Positions 7,574 to 17,360 of a stretch of 44,924 nucleotides of DNA are shown piece by piece. A model generated the notes under the pieces. That model was not told the origin of the DNA and ran no database searches. It saw nothing but the letters and a program-made list of their open reading frames with translations. The stretch covers positions 1 to 44,924 of the forward strand of contig JAJUGR010000020.1 in assembly GCA_029265905.1 (NCBI GenBank), written 5' to 3'. This DNA is from Sporomusaceae bacterium (GTDB taxonomy: Bacteria; Bacillota; Negativicutes; Acidaminococcales; JAJUGR01). The translations under genes and the position numbers were made by a program. Within the stretch, counting starts at the first letter, position 1. The number at the start of each line of letters is the position of its first letter.

Positions 7574-8842
7574 ATGCGAGTGACTGAAAAAAAACCTCTT
7601 GTTTATGACGTCGTTGTTGTCGGCGGCGGTTCGGCAGGCGTTGCCGCCGCGGTTGGCGCGGCTAGCTGCGGGGCTAAAACGCTGCTGCTTGAACGAAACC
7701 CTTTTTTAGGCGGCCAAGCGACAAATTGTTCCATCCCAACTTACGATGGCTTTTTTACGCGGGCGGAACCATACCAGCAGGTCGTCGGCGGGGTCGGGCA
7801 GCAAGTCATCGACAAGTTGTCGAAGATGAAGGCTTGCCAGCCGCCGCTCCGCTCCCCATGGGGAAACGTCATGCTGCCCGTGAATAACGAGGCTGTAAAA
7901 GTGGCGCTCGACGCCTGTGTCGAGGAATCGGGCGCCGCTTTTTTACTGCACACCCGCGTCATCGGCGCGAGCGTCAGTGATGGCCGGATAACAGCACTTG
8001 AATGCATCGATGACAGCGGAAAATTCACCGTTGAAGCAGATGCTTTTATCGATGCCAGCGGCGAATGCAACCTCGTCGCCATGGCGGGCGGCGAGACCTT
8101 TACTCCAAAGCCTGATGACATGCAGGTGGGAACACTGCTCATTCGGTTTGGCGGCGTTTCTGCCGCTGCCGACCTCCGGCCCCAGTGCTTCAAGGATGCG
8201 ATAACAAAAGCTAAGGCGCAAGGCCTGGGGCCCTTCAGTAAGGATTCCGGCTTTGTGATGCGCGTTCCCGGCTCGCAGGACGTCATTGCCATTCTTGCCA
8301 ACGAACGGGTCAACGGCTTGGACTCCGCCAGCCTGACGGCGGCGGAAATCGGCGCCCGCAAGCAGTCTCGCGCATACCTGGACGCGCTCCAAAAATTCCT
8401 GCCCGGTTTTGAACAGGCCTATATAAACCAAACCGGCCCTCAAATCGGCATCAGGGAGACGCGTCATGCCACGGGCGAATACGTCATTACCGGCGACGAC
8501 GTGGTTCAGGCAAGGCGCCACGAGGATGCCGTTGCGCGAGGCTGCTGGCCGGCCGAACGGCATTCTGACGCGGGAGCGCTGGCGTCGTATCAATGGGTGC
8601 TGAACGATTCCTATTATGACATTCCCCTGCGCGCCTTGAAGAACGCCAGCCTGAATAACCTGTGGGGCGCTGGCCGGGCCGTCTCCTGCGATCTGGTCGC
8701 ATTCGCCTCTCTCCGGGTTATGGGCACCGCCTTTGCGACGGGCCACGCCGCAGGCGTCGCGGCCGCGCTCCATGCTAAAACGGGCTGTGCGGAGCCCACT
8801 CAAGTACGCCACGAGTTGTTACAGCAAGGCGCTATGATTTAG
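7574..8842 (+). CDS. FAD-dependent oxidoreductase (FAD_oxidored type)
   Basis: The 422-residue flavoprotein opens with a Rossmann fingerprint, 'DVVVVGGGSAGVAAA' near residues 12-26, followed by an acidic ribose-binding residue in 'LLLERNPFLGGQATN'. A C-terminal 'LWGAGRAVSCD..A..SLRVMGTAFATGHAAG' matches the second FAD contact of the FAD-dependent oxidoreductase family PF12831. I see no heme or iron-sulfur motifs, so it should be a soluble single-cofactor enzyme. The start is uncertain: ATG at 7574 (AGGAAAGG nine bases before) or GTG at 7580 (GAAGGG eight bases before). It forms an operon with the MFS carrier 29 bases downstream. The substrate may be what the carrier imports; quinate-like compounds are suggested only by aroD nearby. 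Confidence 0.82.
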   Translation: MRVTEKKPLVYDVVVVGGGSAGVAAAVGAASCGAKTLLLERNPFLGGQATNCSIPTYDGFFTRAEPYQQVVGGVGQQVIDKLSKMKACQPPLRSPWGNVMLPVNNEAVKVALDACVEESGAAFLLHTRVIGASVSDGRITALECIDDSGKFTVEADAFIDASGECNLVAMAGGETFTPKPDDMQVGTLLIRFGGVSAAADLRPQCFKDAITKAKAQGLGPFSKDSGFVMRVPGSQDVIAILANERVNGLDSASLTAAEIGARKQSRAYLDALQKFLPGFEQAYINQTGPQIGIRETRHATGEYVITGDDVVQARRHEDAVARGCWPAERHSDAGALASYQWVLNDSYYDIPLRALKNASLNNLWGAGRAVSCDLVAFASLRVMGTAFATGHAAGVAAALHAKTGCAEPTQVRHELLQQGAMI

Positions 8843-8871
8843 TTTCAAAAAGTAGGAGGAGAGAAAAGTTT

Positions 8872-10098
8872 ATGACGATTAAAGGTGTGGAAGTTACCAA
8901 AACGCAAATCGGGGTTTTCCTCATGGTGTGGGCCATCTACCTGCTGTCCTTCACCGAACGCCTGGCGCTGCCGCCGGTGCTGCCGCTCATCTCCAAGGAC
9001 CTTGGGCTCTCTGCAACCCAGGCAGGCAGTTATATGACCGCTTTTTACATGGGCTACGTCTGCACCCAATTGCCGGGCGGCCTGCTGACAGACAGGTTCG
9101 GCTACCGCAAGGTCCTGATGGGCTCGCTACTGGCCATCGGCGGGGCGACCGCACTCATGTACACCGTCTCCAGCTATGAGATGGGCTTTTTCTTCCGGGT
9201 GCTGGCCGGCGTCGGCTCCGGTTCCATCTTCTCGTCCTGCATGCGGGCCATCTTCGAGTGGTTCCCGGGGAAAGGGCGCGGAACAGCCGTCGGCATTTTG
9301 CAAACCGCCACTTCCTTCGGCCTGATGTTTGCCAACTTGTTAATCCCCTACGTCTCAAAAGAGCATGATTGGCGGGTCGCCTTTCTTGTAACCGGTATTT
9401 TGCCGTTATTCGTCCTTATTTTCGCCTGGTTGTTCCTGAAAGAAAAGAGCACCGCCGATGAGCGGGCGGAAAAACGCGCCGCACAGTCAAATGATTTTTG
9501 GCAAGACGTGCTAAGCCTCACCAAAAACCGCAACCTAATGGTGCTCGCCTTTTCCGGTTTTTTCGCCATGGCGGCAACTTGGGGCACGGCTACCTGGGCC
9601 AATACGTATATGAATAAGTCGCTGCACATTTCGCTTGTCACGGCCGGTGCGTTGATGTCCACGTATGGATTGGCCGGCGCAATCTGCAAGCCCATTTCCG
9701 GCATTCTTTCCGACATTTTTTACAACAAGAAGAAGTATCTGATTTGCATCCTGCTGTACTGCCTGGCGCCTTGCCTGCTTTGGTTCGGCTCCAATACAAA
9801 CGCACAGCTATTATATGTTCTTGTCCCGATCTTAGGCATCTTCGCCTTTGTTTACAGCCCGGTGATGAATACGCTTATCGGCGAACTGGTTCCGCTGCGG
9901 CTGGCCGGCACTGCCGCCGGGTTCGTCAACACTTGCTGGCAGCTTGGCTCTTTGTTCGCGCCCTTCACAATCGGCCTGGCGCTGGACGCAACAAACAACA
10001 ATTATTTCTACGCCTTTGCCATCCTGGCCCTGTGCGCCTTCCTCTCCGGTTCGATCATCCTATTCATCAAGCAAAGCCAAATTGAAAAGACCGCCTAA
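8872..10098 (+). CDS. MFS transporter, anion:cation symporter-like
   Basis: The 408-residue protein has about 12 hydrophobic segments and the MFS motif A between TM2 and TM3 ('GGLLTDRFGYRKV'). The start is preceded by AGGAGGAGAGAAAAGTTT. Its layout resembles organic-anion MFS carriers (ACS-type), but no residue fixes the substrate. It is the second gene of the LysR-divergent operon, directly after the flavoprotein, so it likely imports the compound that this enzyme oxidises or reduces. A weak hairpin (10120-10146, followed by TGTTTT) lies after it and is the only likely terminator before the next gene. Confidence 0.85.
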   Translation: MTIKGVEVTKTQIGVFLMVWAIYLLSFTERLALPPVLPLISKDLGLSATQAGSYMTAFYMGYVCTQLPGGLLTDRFGYRKVLMGSLLAIGGATALMYTVSSYEMGFFFRVLAGVGSGSIFSSCMRAIFEWFPGKGRGTAVGILQTATSFGLMFANLLIPYVSKEHDWRVAFLVTGILPLFVLIFAWLFLKEKSTADERAEKRAAQSNDFWQDVLSLTKNRNLMVLAFSGFFAMAATWGTATWANTYMNKSLHISLVTAGALMSTYGLAGAICKPISGILSDIFYNKKKYLICILLYCLAPCLLWFGSNTNAQLLYVLVPILGIFAFVYSPVMNTLIGELVPLRLAGTAAGFVNTCWQLGSLFAPFTIGLALDATNNNYFYAFAILALCAFLSGSIILFIKQSQIEKTA

Positions 10099-10119
10099 CC
10101 AATCCCCCGCAGACCGCAC

Positions 10120-10152
10120 GACTTGCCACTTCCGCAAGAGCAAGTCTGTTTT
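10120..10152 (+). terminator. Possible weak terminator after MFS gene
   Basis: GACTTGC and GCAAGTC pair around a 13-base loop, followed by TGTTTT. The stem is short. Confidence 0.4.
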
Positions 10153-10231
10153 AGCCCGAACGGGTTTGAAAACAGGGTTCCTCAAGCTTTTGTCGAATCC
10201 TTAAGACAAAAAAATGTTGCGGGGTGATAGT

Positions 10232-11062
10232 ATGAGTTTTGGACTCTCGGATTTATTGTGGATCTTCTTTTTACTGATGACCGTCATGCCGATGTTGCAA
10301 AAGCGGAATGTGGCCGTGCAGCGCTTCCGTCTGCTCCGGCAAATTGAGGAAAAGCGCCAATCCCGGGTCATATCCCTGATTCACCGGCAGGAAGCGATCA
10401 ATTTGCTCGGCATCCCCATTAGCCGCTACATCAACGTCGAAGATTCCGAACACGTCTTGCGCGCCATCCGCCTAACGCCTAAAGATATGCCGATTGACTT
10501 AATTCTCCATACGCCCGGCGGATTGGTGCTGGCTTCTGAGCAAATCGCGCGGGCCTTGCAGCAGCACGAGGCCAAGGTGACAGTGTTCGTGCCCCACTAT
10601 GCGATGTCGGGCGGCACGATGATCGCCTTAGCGGCAGATCAAATTATTCTGGATCAAAATGCGGTGCTGGGGCCAGTCGACCCGCAGTTGGGACAATACC
10701 CGGCGGCGTCCATCCTCAAAGTCGTCAAGCAAAAGCGCATTGACCGCATCGATGATGCGACGCTGATCTATGCCGACCTCGCGGAAAAAGCCATGCGTCA
10801 GGTGCAAGAGTTTTTAAAAAGCATCCTGCTTGACAAAATGCCTGACGACAAAGCCGAGGCGGTAGCCCGTATCCTTTCCGAAGGGCGCTGGACGCACGAT
10901 TACCCGATCACCTGTGAACGGCTGCGCGAGATCGGCATTCCGACGATTTGCAACGACATGCCGCTGGAAGTATACCAGCTGATGGAGCTGTACCCGCAGC
11001 CGGCGCAGCAGCGCCCGTCCGTGCAGTACATCCCTCTGCCGTACGACAACAAGAAGAACTGA
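10232..11062 (+). CDS. SDH-type serine protease-like membrane protein, ClpP fold
   Basis: The 276-residue protein has one N-terminal membrane segment (about 3-20) and a ClpP/crotonase-fold domain of the serine dehydrogenase proteinase family (PF01972). 'HTPGG' at 93-97 supplies the oxyanion region and Ser126 in 'AMSGGTM' is the likely nucleophile; 'LGPVDPQLG' follows as in SppA-like proteins. The first ATG in frame (10214) has no ribosome-binding site, whereas GGGGTG lies 5 bases before 10232. Family members are predicted membrane-anchored cytoplasmic proteases whose substrates are mostly unknown. It is a single-gene unit between two hairpins, convergent with the P-type ATPase. Confidence 0.85.
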   Translation: MSFGLSDLLWIFFLLMTVMPMLQKRNVAVQRFRLLRQIEEKRQSRVISLIHRQEAINLLGIPISRYINVEDSEHVLRAIRLTPKDMPIDLILHTPGGLVLASEQIARALQQHEAKVTVFVPHYAMSGGTMIALAADQIILDQNAVLGPVDPQLGQYPAASILKVVKQKRIDRIDDATLIYADLAEKAMRQVQEFLKSILLDKMPDDKAEAVARILSEGRWTHDYPITCERLREIGIPTICNDMPLEVYQLMELYPQPAQQRPSVQYIPLPYDNKKN

Positions 11063-11063
11063 C

Positions 11064-11101
11064 AAAAGGCACCTTGCGCTTGTGAGCGCAGGGTGCCTTT
11101 T
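11064..11101. terminator. Bidirectional terminator
   Basis: AAAAGGCACC-TTGCGC pairs with GCGCA-GGGTGCCTTTT around a six-base loop between two convergent genes, with T-runs on both strands. Confidence 0.85.
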
Positions 11102-11135
11102 CATCAGCGGTTCCTCTCGCAACGATCAAACCCGT

Positions 11136-13790
11136 CTATTCCGGCTCCTTCATAAACAGCTTGCTGATTTCATTCAGCACCAACGGCACAGCGCTCAGCG
11201 CCAGCACCAAGCCCCAGTCATGAACAGGCAGGTTTTGCACCTTGAAGGCGTTGGCGAACAGCGGAATCGAGATCACGCCCAGCTGCAGAATAAGCCCGAT
11301 AGCGATCGCGCCGAGCAGATACAGGTTGGAGAAAACCCCCAGCTTAATCAGCGGCTTGTGCAGGCTGCGCATGGACAGCGAGAAGAACAGCTGCGTGCCG
11401 GCCAGCACCACAAAGGCCATCGTCCTGGCGTTCGTCATCACGTGGTCGGGAATGTCGTCCGCGCTCAGGCTGTAGCCGTATTCGGCCAGACCGAGGTAAA
11501 ACGCCAGCAGCGTGAGGATACCGATCAACACGCCGCCGATCACCGCCCGCGCGCCCGCGCCGTGGGCAAAGAAGCTTTCCTTGGGATCGCGCGGCTTTTT
11601 GCGCATGACGTCTTTGTCGCCGGGGTCGATGCCCAAGGCGATCGCCGGGAAGGAGTCCGTCACCAGGTTGATCCACAGGATCTGGGTTGCCAATAGCGGC
11701 AGCGGCCAGGAGAACAGCACGGCGCAGAAGATGGCCACCACTTCGCCCAGGTTGCACGACAGCAGGAAAATCACGGACTTTTTGATGTTGTTATAGATAT
11801 TGCGCCCCTCTTCGATCGCGTGTACGATCGTCGTGAAGTTGTCGTCAGTCAAGATCATGTCGCTGGCGCCCTTGGACACGTCCGTGCCGGTGATCCCCAT
11901 CGCGACGCCGATGTCGGCGATCTTGAGCGACGGCGCGTCATTGACCCCGTCGCCGGTCATCGAGACAATGTTGCCGTGCGACTGGAAGGCCTGCACGATT
12001 TTCACCTTGTGCTCGGGCGAGACGCGGGCAAACACGCGCAAGTTCCGGCTGCGTTCGCGGAACGCCTCGTCGGACAATTGGTCCAGTTCGCTGCCGGTGA
12101 TGCTTTCTGACATCGACGAGGCGATGCCCAGTTCCTTGGCGATCGCCACCGCGGTGTTTTTATGGTCGCCGGTAATCATTACCGGCGTAATGCCGGCTCG
12201 CTTGGCGTTGGCAATCGAGTCCTTGACCTCCAGGCGCGGCGGATCGATCATGCCGACCAAGCCGATCACCGTCAGGTTAGTTTCCATGTCCGCTGCCGGC
12301 ACTGGCGCGTCCGCATCCTTGAACGCCGCCCCCAGCACCCGCAGGGCCCGATCGGACATCTGTTCGGCCATCTTCAGGTAATCGTCTTTCAGCGCTTGCG
12401 TCAAGGGGACCACCTGGCCGTTGACGAGCGCGGTTGTCGCCAGGCGCAGAATGTTGTCCAGCGCGCCTTTGGTGTGCACCCGATACCGCGTGCCTTCCTG
12501 GTTTAACGTCGACATCAGCTTGCGGTCCGAATCAAAGGGCTTTTCATCCAAGCGCTTATGGGCGGTCGTCAGGGCCTTGCGCGTCAATTCATGCTTCGCG
12601 CCCAGCACCACCAGCGCAACTTCCGTGGGATCGCCCGTGCCTTCGCCATTTTCATACGTCGCATCAGAGCACAGTACCAGGGTCTTCATCAGCTCCGCCG
12701 CATCGGGATTGGCCGGCGCCAGCCCCTCGCCGTCGTGCGGCACAGCAACCATCCCGCCGGCGGTGTAATACTCGACGACGGTCATTTTGTTTTGCGTCAA
12801 TGTGCCCGTCTTGTCCGAGCAAATGATGCTGACGCAGCCGAGCGTTTCCACGGCGGGCAGCTTGCGGACGATTGCGTTGATTTTCGACATGCGCGTCACG
12901 CCAAGCGCCAAAACAATCGCGACAATCGCCGGCAATCCTTCCGGAATGGCGGCCACCGCCAGGCTGATCGCGGTCAGGAACATTTCAAACAAGGGCCGCC
13001 CCTGCACGACCGCGATCAGAAAGATCAGCGCCGTGATCCCCATGGCGATGTAGCCGAGCGTCTTGCCCAGCTCTTCCAGGCGTTTTTGCAGCGGCGTCAG
13101 GCTGTCTCCCTCGGCGTCAAGAATTTTGGCGATCATGCCGATCTGCGTCTCCATCGCCGTCGCGACGACAATGCCCTCGCCGCGCCCGTACGTGACGAGC
13201 GTGGACATGAACGCCATGTTAGCCTGATCGCCGAGCGGAGTCCGGGGATCGGCAAACACCGCCTTGGCATCCTTCTCCGTTGGCACCGATTCGCCCGTCA
13301 GGGCCGATTCCTCGATTTGCAGGTTGGCGCTTTCAATCAGCCGCAAGTCAGCCGGCACGTAGCTGCCGGCATTGAGGATGACGATGTCGCCGACCACCAG
13401 ATCCTCGGAGTTGATTTCCACGATTTTTTCATCCCGGCGCACCAAGGCCCGGGGCGTTGTCATTTTTTCCAAGGCCTCCAGGGCCTTTTCCGCCTTGTTT
13501 TCCTGAATCACGCCGATCGCCGCATTCAAAAAGACGACAAACAGGATGATGATCGTATCAACCCACTCGCCGACCGCCAGGGTGATCACCGCGGCGCCAA
13601 ACAGTACATAGATCAGCATGTCCTGGAGCTGGGCGACAAACAGCTCGAGCAGGTTTTTTTGCGGCTTGCCCTTCAGTTTGTTCGGCCCGTACTGAGCGAG
13701 CTTTTCCTGCGCCTCAGCCGCCGGCAGCCCGATTACGGGATTAACCTTCAACTCTTTAAGAATGGCTTCGACAGATTTTCCAAACCACAT
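11136..13790 (-). CDS. Calcium-type P-type ATPase (P2A)
   Basis: The 884-residue cation pump has an N-terminal cation-ATPase domain, actuator motif TGES at 165-168, phosphorylated Asp326 in 'CSDKTGTLT', 'MITGDH' and the hinge '[12 protein letters not shown]'. The transmembrane ion site looks SERCA-like: 'PEGLP' at 283-287 (Glu284), 'NLGEVVAIF' and 'NLVTD' with Asn, Thr and Asp, matching the positions of SERCA Glu309, Asn768/Glu771 and Asn796/Thr799/Asp800. These point to calcium export from the cytoplasm, although manganese cannot be excluded. The start has GGAGG seven bases upstream. It is followed by a shared terminator and appears to be transcribed alone. Confidence 0.93.
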   Translation of the reverse strand: MWFGKSVEAILKELKVNPVIGLPAAEAQEKLAQYGPNKLKGKPQKNLLELFVAQLQDMLIYVLFGAAVITLAVGEWVDTIIILFVVFLNAAIGVIQENKAEKALEALEKMTTPRALVRRDEKIVEINSEDLVVGDIVILNAGSYVPADLRLIESANLQIEESALTGESVPTEKDAKAVFADPRTPLGDQANMAFMSTLVTYGRGEGIVVATAMETQIGMIAKILDAEGDSLTPLQKRLEELGKTLGYIAMGITALIFLIAVVQGRPLFEMFLTAISLAVAAIPEGLPAIVAIVLALGVTRMSKINAIVRKLPAVETLGCVSIICSDKTGTLTQNKMTVVEYYTAGGMVAVPHDGEGLAPANPDAAELMKTLVLCSDATYENGEGTGDPTEVALVVLGAKHELTRKALTTAHKRLDEKPFDSDRKLMSTLNQEGTRYRVHTKGALDNILRLATTALVNGQVVPLTQALKDDYLKMAEQMSDRALRVLGAAFKDADAPVPAADMETNLTVIGLVGMIDPPRLEVKDSIANAKRAGITPVMITGDHKNTAVAIAKELGIASSMSESITGSELDQLSDEAFRERSRNLRVFARVSPEHKVKIVQAFQSHGNIVSMTGDGVNDAPSLKIADIGVAMGITGTDVSKGASDMILTDDNFTTIVHAIEEGRNIYNNIKKSVIFLLSCNLGEVVAIFCAVLFSWPLPLLATQILWINLVTDSFPAIALGIDPGDKDVMRKKPRDPKESFFAHGAGARAVIGGVLIGILTLLAFYLGLAEYGYSLSADDIPDHVMTNARTMAFVVLAGTQLFFSLSMRSLHKPLIKLGVFSNLYLLGAIAIGLILQLGVISIPLFANAFKVQNLPVHDWGLVLALSAVPLVLNEISKLFMKEPE

Positions 13791-13941
13791 GTCAACACCT
13801 CCATCACCTCATTATCAAGTCGGCATGCGTGACAACCGCCTTAGCTCAAGTCAATCGATAGACTAATTTACATTATTCCCGCTCGCTCAATAACTTTCCT
13901 GCCCAGAACACGCTACCGAAACACCGCCGGCGCAATAGAAT

Positions 13942-13993
13942 AAAAAAAGCAGCCCTCTCCTCCCATTTAAACATCGGGAAAAGATGGCTACTT
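13942..13993 (-). terminator. Terminator after terC
   Basis: On the minus strand AGTAGCC-TCTTTTCCC pairs with GGGAGGAGA-GGCTGCT around an AT-rich loop, followed by seven T. It separates terC from the P-type ATPase gene. Confidence 0.75.
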
Positions 13994-14003
13994 TAAACAG
14001 GTA

Positions 14004-14726
14004 TCAATTTTCCGGATTCGAAGCTGCAAGCTCGTCGAAATCGCCATTCACCGACACCATGCCGCCAGCGGCTCGCGTGTTTTGCCAATACCCCAAGCCC
14101 AGTGTTCCCAAGGCCAAGGCTCCGACAAAGGCGACGTGATGGACATCAAGCCAAGACCCTTTTAAAAACGCTTCGCTGACGATCAGCTCGCCGGCCGCGT
14201 ACAGCAATATGCCCGAACCAACATAGACAAACGACGGAAAGCGCTCCAACAGCCGCGACACCAAGCTCGCGCCAAACACCACTAGGGGCAGGCTAATTAA
14301 AAGCCCCAGCAGCAAAAACAAGTATTCATGCTGCGAATTCCGCGCCACCGCCGCCAGGCCCAGCACGTTGTCCATGCTCATGACCGCGTCGGCGATTAAG
14401 ATCGTCTTGACCGCTTCAAACATCCCGGAAGCCGCCTGGCAATTCACGTCCTCCTCTTTGTTGACCATCAGCTTATAGGCGATCCAAACCAGGATGATCC
14501 CGCCTGCCATCTGCAGATAAGGCATTCCCAGCAGGGTTACGGCAACCGAGGTGAACAGGACGCGCAGCAGCACCGCGGCCAAAGCGCCCATCACCATGAC
14601 TTTTTTCTTTAGGTTGTCGGGCAAGCGTTGACTCGCAAGCGCAATAATGACCGCATTATCTCCACTCATCACTAAGTCAACGCCAATAATCCCGCCAAGA
14701 ACCGCAAGGTCGTTCCAATCAAACAT
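14004..14726 (-). CDS. TerC-family integral membrane protein
   Basis: The 240-residue protein has seven or so hydrophobic segments and the two family signatures with buried acidic residues, 'DLVMSGDNAV' near 17-26 and 'DAVMSMDNVLG' near 113-123. This is the YjbE/YkoY-like subgroup of TerC. Several members are linked to manganese export or metalation of secreted proteins, so a metal-efflux role is likely but not provable here. GGGAGG is seven bases before the ATG. It lies 105 bases after tctC on the same strand. I found no manganese riboswitch in that short gap and no T-run terminator, so partial read-through from the tct operon is possible. Confidence 0.88.
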   Translation of the reverse strand: MFDWNDLAVLGGIIGVDLVMSGDNAVIIALASQRLPDNLKKKVMVMGALAAVLLRVLFTSVAVTLLGMPYLQMAGGIILVWIAYKLMVNKEEDVNCQAASGMFEAVKTILIADAVMSMDNVLGLAAVARNSQHEYLFLLLGLLISLPLVVFGASLVSRLLERFPSFVYVGSGILLYAAGELIVSEAFLKGSWLDVHHVAFVGALALGTLGLGYWQNTRAAGGMVSVNGDFDELAASNPEN

Positions 14727-14831
14727 CCTGCAACCTCCCGCTTGTCAGCGATATTCGGCTGTCTAACCAAGCTTTTATGCGTGGCTTTCTTTTTTCCGCC
14801 CACCTGAAGGTGGTTGTCGAAAAGAAGATCT

Positions 14832-15821
14832 TTACCAGCCCATTGTTTTCTTCATGTTCGTCTCGACGTTCTTCATGAAGGCCGTGTAGTCAGCAGAGTT
14901 CTGGTACGAAACCTGCAGGCCCATGCGTTCCATTTCGGCAACATGTTCCGGATCAGCCATCACCTTCTGCAAGGCCGCTTCCAAGCGTTTCACCGCCGCC
15001 GGATCCGTATTGGCCGGGCAGGCAAAACCGCGCGCGGCAAAAGCGGAGACGTCCGTGCCGATCGCTTCCTTCATGGTCAGCGTGTCCGGCAAATACTTCG
15101 ACCGTTCGTCATCCAACACAGCCATGGGGCGCATCGTGCCCTCTTTCGCCAAATTACGGATGTCACCGGCGCCCATCGAAACGATATCAACATGTCCGCC
15201 CATCGCCGTCGTCAACGCTTCCGATACGCCGGAGGTATGAACGGCCTTCATTTTATAGCCCAGCTTTTCGAGCGCGATCAGCGCAATATGATGCTGGGTG
15301 TAGATGCCGGAAGTGGCTACCGACACCTTGCCGGGGTTGGCTTTCACGTATTCCATCAGTTCCTTGACGTTTTTGTACGGCGAATCCGGGCGCACCGCCC
15401 AAGCGGTTGTATCCTGGACGTGGCGGGCCAGCAGCGTCACATTGTTCAGGTTCATGTCGCGCTTATTTTCCGGATTCAGGTAGGAGGTGATGAAAGTCAT
15501 GTTCATCAAAGACAGCGTATACCCGTCCGGTTTCGCCTTCATCATCTTGGTCCAGCCAATCCAGCCGGCAGCGCCAGTCACGTTTTCCACCACAACCGGT
15601 TGGCCGAGTTCCGTTTCCAAGCGCTTGGCCATCAGCCGGGCGCCAACGTCAGAACTGCCGCCGGCCGAGTATGGCACGATCAAGGTAATCGGTTTGTTCG
15701 GATAGTTGCTGGCCGCCGATTTCTTGTCCGCAGGCGCCGACTTGGAGCAGCCGGTCAGCACCGCGCCTGCCAAAACCGCCGCCATGAGCACGCAACCCAT
15801 TTTCTTGAGATTCAGTTTCAT
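14832..15821 (-). CDS. TTT-family solute-binding lipoprotein (TctC-like)
   Basis: The 329-residue protein has a lipoprotein signal peptide with lipobox LTGC at 22-25 and then the Bug/TctC fold starting 'YPNKPITLIVPYSAGGSSDVGAR', with the 'G..GW.G' ligand loop. It should sit on the outer face of the membrane, capture a carboxylic compound and hand it to the TctA/TctB membrane pair. It is third in the order tctB, tctA, tctC, 21 bases after tctA, with AGGGGG before the ATG. The solute is not readable from the sequence. The shared operator with the amidohydrolase operon suggests that it is the substrate or a precursor of that pathway. Confidence 0.9.
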   Translation of the reverse strand: MKLNLKKMGCVLMAAVLAGAVLTGCSKSAPADKKSAASNYPNKPITLIVPYSAGGSSDVGARLMAKRLETELGQPVVVENVTGAAGWIGWTKMMKAKPDGYTLSLMNMTFITSYLNPENKRDMNLNNVTLLARHVQDTTAWAVRPDSPYKNVKELMEYVKANPGKVSVATSGIYTQHHIALIALEKLGYKMKAVHTSGVSEALTTAMGGHVDIVSMGAGDIRNLAKEGTMRPMAVLDDERSKYLPDTLTMKEAIGTDVSAFAARGFACPANTDPAAVKRLEAALQKVMADPEHVAEMERMGLQVSYQNSADYTAFMKNVETNMKKTMGW

Positions 15822-15842
15822 CCTGTTTCCCCCTCTTTCGTT

Positions 15843-17348
15843 TTACATTTCACTGTCGCCTTCAATGCCTTTATCCTTGGCGCCGAAGTAAAGGCTAACG
15901 GCGATGATGCTGATCGCGATGACCAACAGCGTCGCAGAAATCGGCCGCTGGAAGAAGCCCATAAAACTGCCGTTGAAAATCGTCAGCGATTTCATCAGCG
16001 AGGTCTCTAAAATCTTGCCAAGCACATAGGTCAAGAGCACGGGCCCTAACGGGAACTGGACTTTTTTCATGAAGTACCCCAGGATGCCGAAGGCAAGCAT
16101 CATGCCGACGTCAAACAGGCGGTTGTTGATGCTGTAGGAGCCAACGGCCATGATGATCAGGATATTCGGCAGCAGGATTCTAAAAGGGATTCTGGTGATC
16201 TGCGCCCACACATTGGCCAACGGCAAATTCATGACGAGGAGAATCAGGTTGCCGATAAACATGCTGGCGATAACGCCCCAGACGAATTCCGGGTTTTTTT
16301 GCATCAGCGTCGGCCCCGGAGTCAGTCCATGCATAATGAACGCCCCGAGCAAAATTGCGACAGACGGCGAGCTTGGGATCCCCAGCGTAAACAAAGGAAT
16401 CAGCGCCGCGCCGGCGTAGGCGTTGTTGGCCGTTTCCGGCCCCGCCACCCCTTCGATCGCCCCCTTGCCAAAGCGCGAGGGATCTTTCGCCACTTTCTTC
16501 TCAATCGAGTAGCTGAGAATCGTCGGAATGACGGAGTTCGTCCCGGGCACCAGGCCAATCAAAGACCCGAGTGCGCTCCCGCGCAAGATGGACTTGAGCG
16601 CCGGCCCCCACTCGTCCCGTCGCGGCAACATGTTTTGGATCTTGGGCGGCTTCGTCGCCTGAGCATGCAGATTTTCTTCCGCCGTCATAAATATTTCCGA
16701 CAGACCGAACAGGCCCATGGCCAGCGAAACAAATTCCAGCCCGTCCTCCAGGTCTGTCTGCCCGAAGGTAAAGCGCATTGTTCCCGTCACCGAATCGATG
16801 CCGATAAACGCGAGCGTCAAGCCGAACAGCGCGCCGATCAAACCGCGAACCAAGGATTTTCCCATCAAGCCGACCAGCAGCGACAGCCCGACCACCACAA
16901 GGGCAAAGTATTCCGGCGGTCCTAACTTCAACGCTTGCTGGGCGACGAGCGGTCCGACGAAAATCAACAGGCCCAAGGCAAACATCCCGCCGATGAACGA
17001 ACCGATGGCGGCAACCCCCAATGCTGTTCCAGCCCGGCCCTGCCGCGCCATCGGATAGCCGTCCAGGCAGGTGATCAGCGACGCCGATTCGCCCGGCGTG
17101 TTGATCAGCACCGATGTAATCGTCCCGCCGTACATAGCGCCGTAATAGATGCCGGCAAGCATAATTACCGCCGCCACCGGCGACATGCCAAACGTCAGCG
17201 GCAGCAAGAGCGCCGTTCCCGCCGTCGGCCCAAGACCAGGCAGGACCCCGACCAGCATGCCGAACGTCACCCCGATCAAGGCGTACAGCAGATTCCAGCC
17301 GCTTACCGCCGTATCCAGTCCTTGCAGCAAGTATCCCAGTGCTTCCAC
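15843..17348 (-). CDS. TTT-family large membrane subunit (TctA-like)
   Basis: The 501-residue permease has about 12 hydrophobic segments and the family hallmark 'GVLPGLGPTAGTALLLPLTFG' near residues 37-57, plus a second 'PGTNSVIP' motif mid-protein. It is the transport subunit that takes solute from TctC and moves it inward with a cation gradient. The start is GTG with GAGGGGG six bases upstream; tctB ends 12 bases before it. Its length is normal for the family. Confidence 0.93.
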   Translation of the reverse strand: MEALGYLLQGLDTAVSGWNLLYALIGVTFGMLVGVLPGLGPTAGTALLLPLTFGMSPVAAVIMLAGIYYGAMYGGTITSVLINTPGESASLITCLDGYPMARQGRAGTALGVAAIGSFIGGMFALGLLIFVGPLVAQQALKLGPPEYFALVVVGLSLLVGLMGKSLVRGLIGALFGLTLAFIGIDSVTGTMRFTFGQTDLEDGLEFVSLAMGLFGLSEIFMTAEENLHAQATKPPKIQNMLPRRDEWGPALKSILRGSALGSLIGLVPGTNSVIPTILSYSIEKKVAKDPSRFGKGAIEGVAGPETANNAYAGAALIPLFTLGIPSSPSVAILLGAFIMHGLTPGPTLMQKNPEFVWGVIASMFIGNLILLVMNLPLANVWAQITRIPFRILLPNILIIMAVGSYSINNRLFDVGMMLAFGILGYFMKKVQFPLGPVLLTYVLGKILETSLMKSLTIFNGSFMGFFQRPISATLLVIAISIIAVSLYFGAKDKGIEGDSEM

Positions 17349-17360
17349 AATAATCCCCCT

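Noticed and set aside
12558-13832. 424-codon plus-strand ORF opposite the P-type ATPase gene
   Set aside because: It is antisense to a gene with complete P-type ATPase motifs, has the Arg/His/Gln-rich composition of a shadow frame, and has no ribosome-binding site.
14727-14831. Manganese (yybP-ykoY) riboswitch before terC
   Set aside because: The 105-base gap lacks the conserved motif; only a short CCACCTTCAGGTGG hairpin was seen.
14814-16010. 398-codon plus-strand ORF over tctC and the end of tctA
   Set aside because: Antisense to a lipoprotein gene with a clear lipobox and family motifs; no translation signals.
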